Shown here piece after piece: positions 41,046 to 48,249 of a stretch of 48,249 nucleotides of DNA. Each line of letters opens with the position of its first letter. Position 1 is the stretch's first letter. The position numbers were made by a program, and so were the translations under genes. Source of the stretch: Gemmatimonadota bacterium (GTDB lineage Bacteria; Gemmatimonadota; Gemmatimonadetes; Gemmatimonadales; Gemmatimonadaceae); NCBI GenBank assembly GCA_003223455.1, contig QHVE01000062.1, forward strand, positions 1 to 48,249, read 5' to 3'. Below the pieces are notes generated by a model. The model made no database searches. It was not told where the DNA came from and worked only from the letters and a program-made list of their open reading frames with translations.

Positions 41046-42922
41046 CGGCGCCGGCGATCGCGACGACGAGGGGCACGCGCTGGCCGTCCGTACTCGTGCT
41101 GCTGGCGGCCGGATTCGTCTCCGCGCTGCTGCTCTGGTCGCGCCGCGACTACGTGCCGATCTTCGACGGCCGCATCTACGCCGACTGCATCGCGAAAGTG
41201 GCGGCGGACCCGGGCTACATCGGTGGATATCGTTGCGCCGGCCACATTGCGGAGAGCTACGTCGCGATCCTCGCCGTCGCGGCGCGCCTGGCGCCGGGCA
41301 CGCCGGTGGCGCTGCTCGTGGCGAACGCACTGCTGCTCGCGCTCGGCGCGGCGGCGCTGTGGCGTCTCACGCGCAGCGTCTTTCCGGACGCGGAGCATCG
41401 GGTCGGCCGAGCCCTCGTCGTGGGCGCGTTTCTCGTGCATCCCGTCGTGCTCGCGTCGGTCGTGCAGCCCGGGCTGGATCTGGGCCTGCTCGTCTTCTCG
41501 CTCTGCGCGCTGGCGGCGGCCGTCGAGGGGCGGCGCTGGACGCTGGTGGTGTTCGGCATCCTCCTGATCTTCTCCAAGGAGCCAGGAGTGATGCTGTACG
41601 GCGTGATCGTCGCCGTGTGGCTCTGGCGCCGGTGCGAGAGCATGCTGTCGCCCGACGATGCAACGCGCGTCGGCGTCGCCACGCTCGTCCTGCTCGGCTT
41701 CATGGCGCTGATCGGCCACGACATGCCGTCAGCGCTGTTCTTTCTCGTCGCGGCGGTGGTCGTCGCGCTGCGTCCGCTGCGGCCTTCGCTGCCGCCGGGG
41801 CAGGGGCTCGTCGGAACCGTCGTCCGCGAGTGGCCACTGGCGATCCCCGTGGCGTTCCTCTTCGGGTATCTCGTCTACTACAAGCTACGCGCAACGGCGG
41901 CGCACGACGGGAGCGCGCAGCCCGTGGTATGGGGCGGCGGTGGTGGCGCGCGTGTCCTCCTGAAAGCGCTGGTACGCGGCGGCATCTTCGACGGTTCGAC
42001 GCGCTCGTCGCTGGCGCTCATGTTCGTCGTCGGGTTCCTCTGGGTACCGACGCTCTGGGTGCTGGCGGATCTGGCCATCGGCGCCGTGCGTCACGTACGC
42101 AACCTGCCCGCGCGCCCACTTCGCGGCGTCGATCGTTCGGCGCTCGGCTTCGTCGTCGTCGTGCTGCTGGCGAACGTCTGGCTGCTCAGCCGCTTCGTGA
42201 CGTTCAGCAATCCGCGCTACTACCTGCCCGTATTCCCGCTGGGACTCCTCGTCGCCTACGCGGCGCTGGTGCGACTGCGCGTGCGGCCGCTTGGGCGTGC
42301 CGCCATCCTCGCGTCGGTGACGGCGCTGCTCGCCATCTCCGCCGTGCGGACGGTCGATCCCGTCTCGCGGGTGGTCTGGGGGACATTCAAGGTCGGCGAC
42401 CGCTCGCTGTTGAGCATCACGTCGCTCCGGAACGAGTGCTGCGGCCACGGCCGCGATCAGCTGGGCTACAACCTCGAGTTCACCGAGTTCGCCTCGCTGC
42501 AGGACGCGCTCTACGAGCGGCTGAAGCCGACAGACAGCACAGTGCTCGTGCTGCCGCCGAACGGCGACTGGTTCACCGTGGACGCGCTGGACAGCGTCAC
42601 CCACCACCGGACGCTGCGCGCCAGCGGCACCCTTCGCCCGCGCGTCATCATGGCGCCCGATGCTTACGACCTGGCGGCTCGACGTGCCTGGTACGTCGAG
42701 ATGCCGTTCATCCCGGATACGATCTTCCGCGTCCTGCTCGCCCGACGGTTCGACATCAGCGAGCCCTGCCGTATCACGCACCAGGGATACGCCATGGACG
42801 TGCGCGAGATGCGGTTACGCTCGAGTGCGGCTGCCCGTCCATCGAGCGCGACACAGCCGGCGAGCGACATCGCCGGTGCTTCGCCCTGCGCGCCATCCGA
42901 GTCCGTCCTCTCCGCCCACTAG
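41042..42922 (+). CDS. Polytopic GT-C-type membrane protein B
   Basis: The product is 626 residues, starting within the stop of the previous gene. About ten to twelve helices. The first loop has PIFDGRIYADCIAK, a possible GT-C acidic site, followed by AGHIAESYVAIL. A large soluble C-terminal domain (~450-626) has SLLSITSLRNECCGHGRDQ and VLVLPPNGDWFT. A Ser/Ala-rich tail follows. The layout matches protein A and suggests paralogous or complementary mannosyl-type transferases acting on the glycan built by the downstream genes; no activity can be assigned from sequence. Confidence 0.65.
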   Translation: MTAPAIATTRGTRWPSVLVLLAAGFVSALLLWSRRDYVPIFDGRIYADCIAKVAADPGYIGGYRCAGHIAESYVAILAVAARLAPGTPVALLVANALLLALGAAALWRLTRSVFPDAEHRVGRALVVGAFLVHPVVLASVVQPGLDLGLLVFSLCALAAAVEGRRWTLVVFGILLIFSKEPGVMLYGVIVAVWLWRRCESMLSPDDATRVGVATLVLLGFMALIGHDMPSALFFLVAAVVVALRPLRPSLPPGQGLVGTVVREWPLAIPVAFLFGYLVYYKLRATAAHDGSAQPVVWGGGGGARVLLKALVRGGIFDGSTRSSLALMFVVGFLWVPTLWVLADLAIGAVRHVRNLPARPLRGVDRSALGFVVVVLLANVWLLSRFVTFSNPRYYLPVFPLGLLVAYAALVRLRVRPLGRAAILASVTALLAISAVRTVDPVSRVVWGTFKVGDRSLLSITSLRNECCGHGRDQLGYNLEFTEFASLQDALYERLKPTDSTVLVLPPNGDWFTVDALDSVTHHRTLRASGTLRPRVIMAPDAYDLAARRAWYVEMPFIPDTIFRVLLARRFDISEPCRITHQGYAMDVREMRLRSSAAARPSSATQPASDIAGASPCAPSESVLSAH

Positions 42923-42928
42923 ATCGGC

Positions 42929-43699
42929 ATGAAAGTCGTCATCCTCGCCGGCGGTCTCGGCACTCGTCTCCAGGAAGAGACCGTCGCGCGGCCCAAGCCC
43001 ATGGTCGAGATCGGGGGGCGTCCGATCCTCTGGCACATCATGCACATTTACGCGGCGCACGGATTCCGCGAGTTCGTCGTCGCGCTCGGCTACAAGGCCG
43101 AGGTCGTGCGCAGCTATTTTCTGCACTATCACCATCTCGGGCGTGATTTCTCGATCAATCTCGCGGACGGCGCCACGACCATGCACGGCCGGCCGACCGA
43201 GGACTGGCTGGTGCATCTCGTGTATACGGGCATGGAGACCCAGACCGGGGGGCGGATTCGCCGCCTGCGTGAGTGGCTGGGGAACGAGCCCTTCCTGATG
43301 ACGTACGGCGACGGCGTGGCCGACGTGGACGTCGGCGCGCTGGTCCGGTTCCACCACCAGCACGGAAAGCTGGCCACCGTGACGGCGGTGCGGCCTCCAG
43401 CACGATTCGGCGGGCTCGCCCTGAACGACGGCCGCGTGGAGCGGTTCGAAGAGAAGCCGCAGATCGGGGAAGGGTGGATCAACGGCGGCTTCTTCGTGCT
43501 CCAGCCGCAGGTGCTCGACTACATCTCCGGCGACGACGTGCTGTGGGAGCGTGGTCCGCTCGAGACACTCGCGGCAATGGATCAGCTTCAGGCATATCGA
43601 CACGAGGGCTTCTGGCAACCAATGGACACCGTGCGCGATCGCAGCCTTCTGGAGTCGATGTGGCAGAGCGGCAACGCACCGTGGAAGGTGTGGGCGTGA
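42929..43699 (+). CDS. rfbF: Glucose-1-phosphate cytidylyltransferase
   Basis: The product is 256 residues. It makes CDP-glucose from CTP and glucose-1-phosphate, the entry to CDP-dideoxyhexoses. The nucleotidyltransferase signature [13 protein letters not shown] and [17 protein letters not shown] open the protein. The metal-binding Asp is in [11 protein letters not shown], and [19 protein letters not shown] and [11 protein letters not shown] are diagnostic for RfbF/DdhA. It is the first gene of a tightly overlapped run, since its stop overlaps the GTG of rfbG. Confidence 0.95.
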   Translation: MKVVILAGGLGTRLQEETVARPKPMVEIGGRPILWHIMHIYAAHGFREFVVALGYKAEVVRSYFLHYHHLGRDFSINLADGATTMHGRPTEDWLVHLVYTGMETQTGGRIRRLREWLGNEPFLMTYGDGVADVDVGALVRFHHQHGKLATVTAVRPPARFGGLALNDGRVERFEEKPQIGEGWINGGFFVLQPQVLDYISGDDVLWERGPLETLAAMDQLQAYRHEGFWQPMDTVRDRSLLESMWQSGNAPWKVWA

Positions 43700-44682
43700 G
43701 CGCACCCGGATTCTGGCGCGCTCGTCCGACCCTGGTCACGGGCGGAACCGGACTGCTCGGCGGCTGGCTCACGCAGCGGCTCGTGGACGAGGGCGCCGAC
43801 GTCGTGTGCCTCGTGCGCGACTGGGTGCCGCAGAGCGAGCTGGTGCGAAGCGGCGCAATGGCGCGCGTGCGCACGGTGCGCGGCGACATCCGCGACCAGA
43901 CGCTGCTCGAGCGCGTGCTCGGCGAGTACGAGATCGACACCGTCTTTCATCTCGCCGCGCAGACGATCGTGGGCGTGGCGCAGCGGAATCCCGTCTCCAC
44001 CTTCGAGACGAACATCCAGGGCACGTGGGCCCTGCTCGAGGCCTGCCGCCGCTCCCCGCTCGTGAAGTCCATCGTCGTCGCGAGCAGCGACAAGGCGTAT
44101 GGCGATCAGGAACAGCTCCCCTACGACGAGGCGACGCCGCTCCAGGGCAAGCATCCGTACGACGTGAGCAAGTCGTGCGCGGATCTCATCGCCCACGCCT
44201 ATGCCGTGTCGTACCGTCTGCCCGTGGCGATCACCCGCTGCGGCAACTTCTACGGCGGCGGCGATCTGAACTGGAATCGGCTCGTGCCCGGCACCATCCG
44301 CGCGGTGCTGCACGGCGAGCGTCCGGTGATCCGCTCCGATGGTACGCTGGTTCGCGACTATTTTTTCGTGGAGGATGGCGTCGGCGCGAACCTGCGCCTC
44401 GCGGAAGCGCTGCGCACGCGCCCCGAGCTGGCGGGCGAGGCGTTCAACTTCTCCAACGAGCTGCAGGTCACCGTGCTGGAGCTGGTCGGCCGCATCCTGA
44501 CACACATGGAGTCGACCCTCGAGCCCGACGTGCGCAACGAGGCATCGCACGAGATCAAGCACCAGTATCTCAGCGCAGAGAAGGCGCGCCGCATGCTCGA
44601 CTGGGCGCCGAGCTTCACGCTCGACTCCGGGCTGGAGCGCACGGTCGCCTGGTACCGGGAGTTCCTGAACCATGAGTCGTAG
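43696..44682 (+). CDS. rfbG: CDP-glucose 4,6-dehydratase
   Basis: The product is 328 residues from the GTG that overlaps the rfbF stop (GTGA). It is a short-chain extended [14 protein letters not shown] binds [18 protein letters not shown] is the substrate-binding segment, SSDKAYGDQ holds the catalytic Ser-Asp-Lys region, and YDVSK is the YxxxK motif. [20 protein letters not shown] and [10 protein letters not shown] are typical of RfbG/DdhB. It removes water from CDP-glucose to give CDP-4-keto-6-deoxyglucose. It is slightly shorter than the ~355 residues usual for the family. Confidence 0.88.
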   Translation: MSAPGFWRARPTLVTGGTGLLGGWLTQRLVDEGADVVCLVRDWVPQSELVRSGAMARVRTVRGDIRDQTLLERVLGEYEIDTVFHLAAQTIVGVAQRNPVSTFETNIQGTWALLEACRRSPLVKSIVVASSDKAYGDQEQLPYDEATPLQGKHPYDVSKSCADLIAHAYAVSYRLPVAITRCGNFYGGGDLNWNRLVPGTIRAVLHGERPVIRSDGTLVRDYFFVEDGVGANLRLAEALRTRPELAGEAFNFSNELQVTVLELVGRILTHMESTLEPDVRNEASHEIKHQYLSAEKARRMLDWAPSFTLDSGLERTVAWYREFLNHES

Positions 44683-45997
44683 CGCCGAGGAGCTGCGGCG
44701 GGAGATTCTCGCTCTCGTCGCCGAGTACCACGACGTCGCCTTCGCCCCGCGCGAGTTCGTGCCGGGCGAGTCGGCCGTGCCGGTGTCCGGCAAGGTGTTC
44801 GGAGCGAGCGAAGTCCAGCACGTCGTCGAAGCGGGGCTCGACTTCTGGCTCACCGCCGGCCGCTTCGCGATCGACTTCGAGCGCCGCTTCGCCCGCGTGA
44901 TGCAGGCACGGCACGCGATGCTCGTGAACTCGGGCTCCTCGGCGAACCTCGTGGCGCTCTCGAGTCTCACCTCGCCCTCACTCGGCGAGGAGCGGCTGAA
45001 GCGTGGCGACGAGGTCATCACCGTCGCCGCGGGATTTCCCACGACGGTCAACCCGATCGTCCAGAACGGGCTCGTGCCCGTATTCGTGGACGTGGAGCCG
45101 GGAACGTACGGCCCGATCGTGTCGCAGCTCGAAGAAGCGGTGAGCGAGCGCACGCGCGCCGTGATGATCGCGCACACCCTCGGCAATCCGTACGACCTCG
45201 ACGCGGTGACCGCGCTCGTCGAGAAGCACGATCTCTATCTGATCGAGGATTGCTGCGACGCGGTCGGCGCGACGTGGCGCGGACGATCCGTCGGGAGCTT
45301 CGGCGACCTCGCGACCGTCAGCTTCTACCCCGCGCACCACATCACGATGGGGGAGGGCGGATGCGTCCTCGCTCACAAGCCCGCGATGAAGCGGCTCGTC
45401 GAGTCGTTCCGCGACTGGGGACGCGACTGCTGGTGCGAGACGGGGAAGGACAACACCTGCGGCAAGCGGTTCGAGTGGCAGCTCGGCGACCTGCCGTGCG
45501 GCTACGACCACAAGTACACCTACACGCACGTCGGCTACAACCTGAAGCTCACCGACATGCAGGCCGCGGTCGGCCTGGCGCAGCTGGAACGGCTGCCCGG
45601 GTTCATCGAGGCCAGGCGCCGGAACTTCGCGACGCTGCACTCCGGCCTCCGCGAGCTGGAGGACGTACTGGTGCTTCCCGAAGCGACGCCAGGATCGGAG
45701 CCGAGCTGGTTCGGGTTCCCGATCCTCGTGCGCGACGACGCGCCGTTCACGCGCGACGCACTGACGCGGTTCCTCGAGTCGCGCCGCATCGCGACGCGCC
45801 TGCTCTTCGGGGGCAATCTCGTGCGGCAGCCGGCGTATCAGGACGTCACCTATCGCGTGGTCGGCGACCTGGCGAACAGCGATCGCGTGATGAACGGCGC
45901 GTTCTGGATCGGCGTGCATCCGGGGCTGACCGAGGAGATGCTCGCGTACATGATCGAGAGCGTCGGAGAGTTCTGTCGTGGCGCGTACGTCGGCTAG
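44672..45997 (+). CDS. rfbH: CDP-4-keto-6-deoxyglucose 3-dehydratase (E1)
   Basis: The product is 441 residues, overlapping rfbG by 11 nt. It is a PLP/PMP-fold DegT-family protein in which the usual Schiff-base Lys is replaced by His in [14 protein letters not shown] (His222/223), the hallmark of E1. Cysteines at 195, 253, 255 and 263 fit the C-X57-C-X-C-X7-C pattern of the E1 [2Fe-2S] cluster. The enzyme removes the C3 hydroxyl of CDP-4-keto-6-deoxyglucose with PMP and needs an E3 flavin/iron-sulphur reductase (AscD/DdhD type) for electrons; no E3 gene is present between 37.7 kb and the window end. The product feeds 3,6-dideoxyhexose synthesis. Confidence 0.95.
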   Translation: MSRSAEELRREILALVAEYHDVAFAPREFVPGESAVPVSGKVFGASEVQHVVEAGLDFWLTAGRFAIDFERRFARVMQARHAMLVNSGSSANLVALSSLTSPSLGEERLKRGDEVITVAAGFPTTVNPIVQNGLVPVFVDVEPGTYGPIVSQLEEAVSERTRAVMIAHTLGNPYDLDAVTALVEKHDLYLIEDCCDAVGATWRGRSVGSFGDLATVSFYPAHHITMGEGGCVLAHKPAMKRLVESFRDWGRDCWCETGKDNTCGKRFEWQLGDLPCGYDHKYTYTHVGYNLKLTDMQAAVGLAQLERLPGFIEARRRNFATLHSGLRELEDVLVLPEATPGSEPSWFGFPILVRDDAPFTRDALTRFLESRRIATRLLFGGNLVRQPAYQDVTYRVVGDLANSDRVMNGAFWIGVHPGLTEEMLAYMIESVGEFCRGAYVG

Positions 45998-47045
45998 TCC
46001 ACTGCAGGACGAGCTCGATGAGCTGCTCGGAGCGTCCGCCGTTTGGCCGCTGCTGCGCGGGGCCAGGCTGTTCATAACCGGAGGCACTGGGTTCGTCGGA
46101 TGCTGGCTGCTCGAGTCCATCCTCTGGGCTGACGCGCGCTTCGGCCTCGGCGCGCAGGTCACGGTCTTGACCCGCTCGCCGGACGCGTTCGTCCGCCGAG
46201 CACCTCATCTAGCGAACTCGCCTCGCGTGCAGCTGCACGAGGGCGACATGAAGAGTTTCGCTTGGCCTGGCGGCACATACTCGCATCTCATTCACGCGGC
46301 GACGGAGACGAACACGGACCTCAGCCATCCCGATGCGCTCACGCTCTATTCGGCGAGCGTGGAAGGCACACGGCACGTGCTGGAGTTCGCACGGACGAGT
46401 GGCGTGGGAGACATGCTGCTGGTGAGCTCGGGTGCAGTGTACGGGCGACAACCGACGGATGTGCCGAGGATCGACGAACGCTACCTTGGTGCGCCGTCCT
46501 CCCTCGATCTCAAAGCCGGCTACGGTAATGGCAAGCGCGCCGCCGAGTTTCTCTCAGTCGCGTACCAGCAGCGGTACGGGATCCGCGCGAAGATCGCGCG
46601 ATGCTTCGCCTTCGTGGGACCATATCTGCCGCTCGACTCGGGGTTTGCCATCGGTAACTTCATCGCTGATGCGCTTGCGGGTCGCGACGTCCGCGTGAAC
46701 GGGGATGGGACGCCGAGACGCTCATACTTGTACGCGGCGGACCTCGCTCACTGGCTGTGGACGATCCTCGCCCGGGGAGCGCCTGGAGCGGCGTACAACG
46801 TCGGCGCCGAGGACGACCACTCGATCATCGACGTCGCGCGCCATGTGGCCGACGTCGTCGCGCCCCAGGTGGCCGTGATGCGCGCCCATGAGCCGGCAGT
46901 CGGCGTCGCGCCGGATCGCTATGTTCCGTGCACGCGGCGGGCGCGTGAGGAACTGGGGCTCGCCGCCACCGTAGCACTCGACGACGCCGTGCGACGGACC
47001 GCCTCCTGGAATCGCCGGCGCGCGGCACTCGCGACCGTCGGATGA
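45978..47045 (+). CDS. NAD-dependent epimerase/dehydratase-type sugar reductase
   Basis: The product is 355 residues from a GTG at 45978 that overlaps rfbH by 20 nt. It is an extended [16 protein letters not shown] (cofactor), [19 protein letters not shown] (catalytic Ser), YGNGK (YxxxK) and [11 protein letters not shown]. In CDP-dideoxyhexose clusters this position is taken by a 4-ketoreductase or 2-epimerase (abequose, paratose and tyvelose types). Next to a ThDP enzyme it may instead reduce the branched sugar, as YerF does in yersiniose synthesis. Activity cannot be fixed from motifs alone. An N-terminal ~25-residue extension precedes the Rossmann fold. Confidence 0.85.
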   Translation: MARTSASPLQDELDELLGASAVWPLLRGARLFITGGTGFVGCWLLESILWADARFGLGAQVTVLTRSPDAFVRRAPHLANSPRVQLHEGDMKSFAWPGGTYSHLIHAATETNTDLSHPDALTLYSASVEGTRHVLEFARTSGVGDMLLVSSGAVYGRQPTDVPRIDERYLGAPSSLDLKAGYGNGKRAAEFLSVAYQQRYGIRAKIARCFAFVGPYLPLDSGFAIGNFIADALAGRDVRVNGDGTPRRSYLYAADLAHWLWTILARGAPGAAYNVGAEDDHSIIDVARHVADVVAPQVAVMRAHEPAVGVAPDRYVPCTRRAREELGLAATVALDDAVRRTASWNRRRAALATVG

Positions 47046-47081
47046 GTTCCCCGCCAGCCTGAACCGGAGCGCCTCTACCTC

Positions 47082-48249
47082 ATGACGAAGCTGTCGCACT
47101 ACGTCGCTTCTTACATCGCCGATCAGGGTGTCGACGCGGTATTCACCGTGTCGGGGGGCGGCATCATGCACCTGCTCGACTCCGTGGGCCGCGACGAGCG
47201 ACTTCGCGTCGTCTGCAACTTCCACGAGCAGGCGTGCGCGATCGCTGCGGAGTCGTACGCTCGCGTGCGCCGTACCGTCGGCGTGTGCCTGGTCACCACC
47301 GGGCCGGGAGGGACCAACGCGCTGTCAGCACTCGGTGGCGCCTGGGTCGACTCCATCCCGGTCGTCGTGCTTTCCGGACAGGTCCGTCGTGATCTCATCG
47401 CGGACTATGGAAAGCTTCGGCAACTCGGTCCGCAGGAGATCGACATCGACGCGATGGTGCGTCCCGTCACGAAATACTCTTCGCTGGTGCGTGATCCGCA
47501 GAGTATCCGCCAGGAGCTGGACCGTGCGTTCGCGATCGCGCGCGACGGTCGTCCGGGCCCCGTCTGGCTGACAGTACCGCTGGACGTGCAAGGCGCCGAG
47601 ATCGACGAATCGACGCTGGCTGGATGGACGCACACCCCGGAGCCGCGCGCGGAGGATGGTGCGCTGCGCGCTAGCGTCTCGGCGCTCATCGAGCGGTTGC
47701 GCGAGGCCCGTCGGCCGGTGCTCATCGGCGGCAACGGGATACGCTTGGACTGCGCCGACGAGGCGTTTGAGCAGTTCGTCGAACAGCTGCGGATTCCGGT
47801 GTTGCTGACGATTGGTGCGATGGATCTTCTTCCGGAGGATCATCCGTCCTATCAGGGCAAGTTCGGCCCGCTCGGACAACGTCGCGGCAACTTCGCGCTC
47901 CAAAACGCGGATCTCGTACTGAGTGTCGGGGCGAGCATGAACGTGTCCACGACGGGCTTCAACCTGAAGGGCTTCGCGCCGAACGCGTCGAAGATAATGG
48001 TGAACGTCGATCCAGCCGAGATCGAGAAGGGAACGGTGCCGATCGACCTTGGCATCGTGTCTACGCCGTCGCGCTTCTTCGCGGAATTCGAGCGCCAGGC
48101 GAGCGGGGTGCCGTTGGGCGCACCGGCGGTGTGGCTCGAGGCATGCGCCGACTGGCGCCGGCGCTATCCTCCGCTCGTCAGCGATTACTTCTCAGACACG
48201 GAGCACGTAAACAGCTACGTGTTCGCGGACCGGTTGTCTGACGCGCTCG
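47082..48249 (+). CDS. ThDP-dependent acetolactate-synthase-like enzyme (YerE-like), 3' end outside window
   Basis: The start is the ATG at 47082; the first 389 residues are visible and the frame is still open at the edge. The N-terminal ThDP pyrimidine-binding domain has the catalytic Glu49 in NFHEQACAIAAESYAR, then LVTTGPGGTNALS and PVVVLSGQV. The middle domain (RPVLIGGNGIR, LTIGAMDLLPEDHPSYQGKFG, VNVDPAEIEKG) is the acetolactate-synthase/POX-type fold. No ilvC or ilvN gene is near. Its place after rfbFGH and a reductase gene matches YerE of Yersinia, which adds a two-carbon unit from pyruvate to CDP-4-keto-3,6-dideoxyglucose. The C-terminal PP domain with the GDG motif is not visible. Confidence 0.8.
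   Translation, partial: MTKLSHYVASYIADQGVDAVFTVSGGGIMHLLDSVGRDERLRVVCNFHEQACAIAAESYARVRRTVGVCLVTTGPGGTNALSALGGAWVDSIPVVVLSGQVRRDLIADYGKLRQLGPQEIDIDAMVRPVTKYSSLVRDPQSIRQELDRAFAIARDGRPGPVWLTVPLDVQGAEIDESTLAGWTHTPEPRAEDGALRASVSALIERLREARRPVLIGGNGIRLDCADEAFEQFVEQLRIPVLLTIGAMDLLPEDHPSYQGKFGPLGQRRGNFALQNADLVLSVGASMNVSTTGFNLKGFAPNASKIMVNVDPAEIEKGTVPIDLGIVSTPSRFFAEFERQASGVPLGAPAVWLEACADWRRRYPPLVSDYFSDTEHVNSYVFADRLSDAL

Noticed and set aside
47082-48249. ilvB of branched-chain amino acid synthesis
   Set aside because: No ilvN or ilvC follows within view, and the gene is linked to rfbFGH and a sugar reductase gene. The assignment stays open because the C-terminus is missing.

Overview
The window is very GC-rich, densely coded, chromosomal-looking bacterial DNA. 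Several features point to the phylum Gemmatimonadota or a close relative: tandem secreted proteins that join carboxypeptidase-regulatory-like folds to a TonB-plug-like C-terminus, a lysine-rich SWIB protein, and an envelope trio of DUF883-like, holin-X and DUF3618 proteins. This placement comes from gene content only; no rRNA is present. I saw no tRNA, rRNA, CRISPR array, insertion sequence or prophage.

Layout. 1-5.9 kb holds a truncated secreted M20 peptidase, a BamA-like outer-membrane barrel protein and an ABC exporter. 5.9-12.7 kb holds a serine-synthesis locus in two minus-strand operons. One is serB plus a class V aminotransferase (ATGA overlap). The other is serA plus an FAD-linked 2-hydroxyacid dehydrogenase (TGATG overlap). 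A secreted regulatory-like/plug protein (paralogue 1) sits between them. 12.4-20 kb holds a small membrane protein, a PhzF-family protein, three more plug-protein paralogues in tandem (the first frameshifted), and a P5C dehydrogenase. 20-24.6 kb holds a secreted BNR-repeat protein, endonuclease IV, and an sdpR-sdpI pair overlapping a broken alpha/beta hydrolase gene. 24.6-32.4 kb holds the SWIB chromatin-like protein, signal peptidase I, a hybrid histidine kinase, a membrane protein, a broken GroES-like gene, a bacilliredoxin, an unknown gene and the envelope-stress trio. 32.4-37.6 kb holds a NatAB-type ABC exporter and, divergently, a complete wtpABC tungstate/molybdate importer.

37.7 kb to the end is a surface-polysaccharide region: an FAD-dependent oxidoreductase, two GT-C-like membrane proteins, then rfbF-rfbG-rfbH, an NAD-dependent epimerase/reductase and a truncated ThDP enzyme of the acetolactate synthase family. 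RfbH shows the His-for-Lys change and the four-cysteine iron-sulphur pattern of CDP-4-keto-6-deoxyglucose 3-dehydratase (E1). With the ThDP enzyme, this set resembles the yersiniose (branched-chain 3,6-dideoxyhexose) pathway of Yersinia. The E3 reductase that E1 needs is not in the window.

The most notable non-coding features are a GTAC-rich repeat family placed at the stop codons of three unrelated genes, three 9-bp direct repeats spaced exactly 22 bp apart upstream of the SWIB gene promoter, a CRP-type palindrome, and a palindromic operator that coincides with a probable leaderless sdpRI promoter. Three genes carry frame-changing gaps in their coding sequence. These may be true pseudogenes or assembly errors, and the sequence alone cannot tell which.
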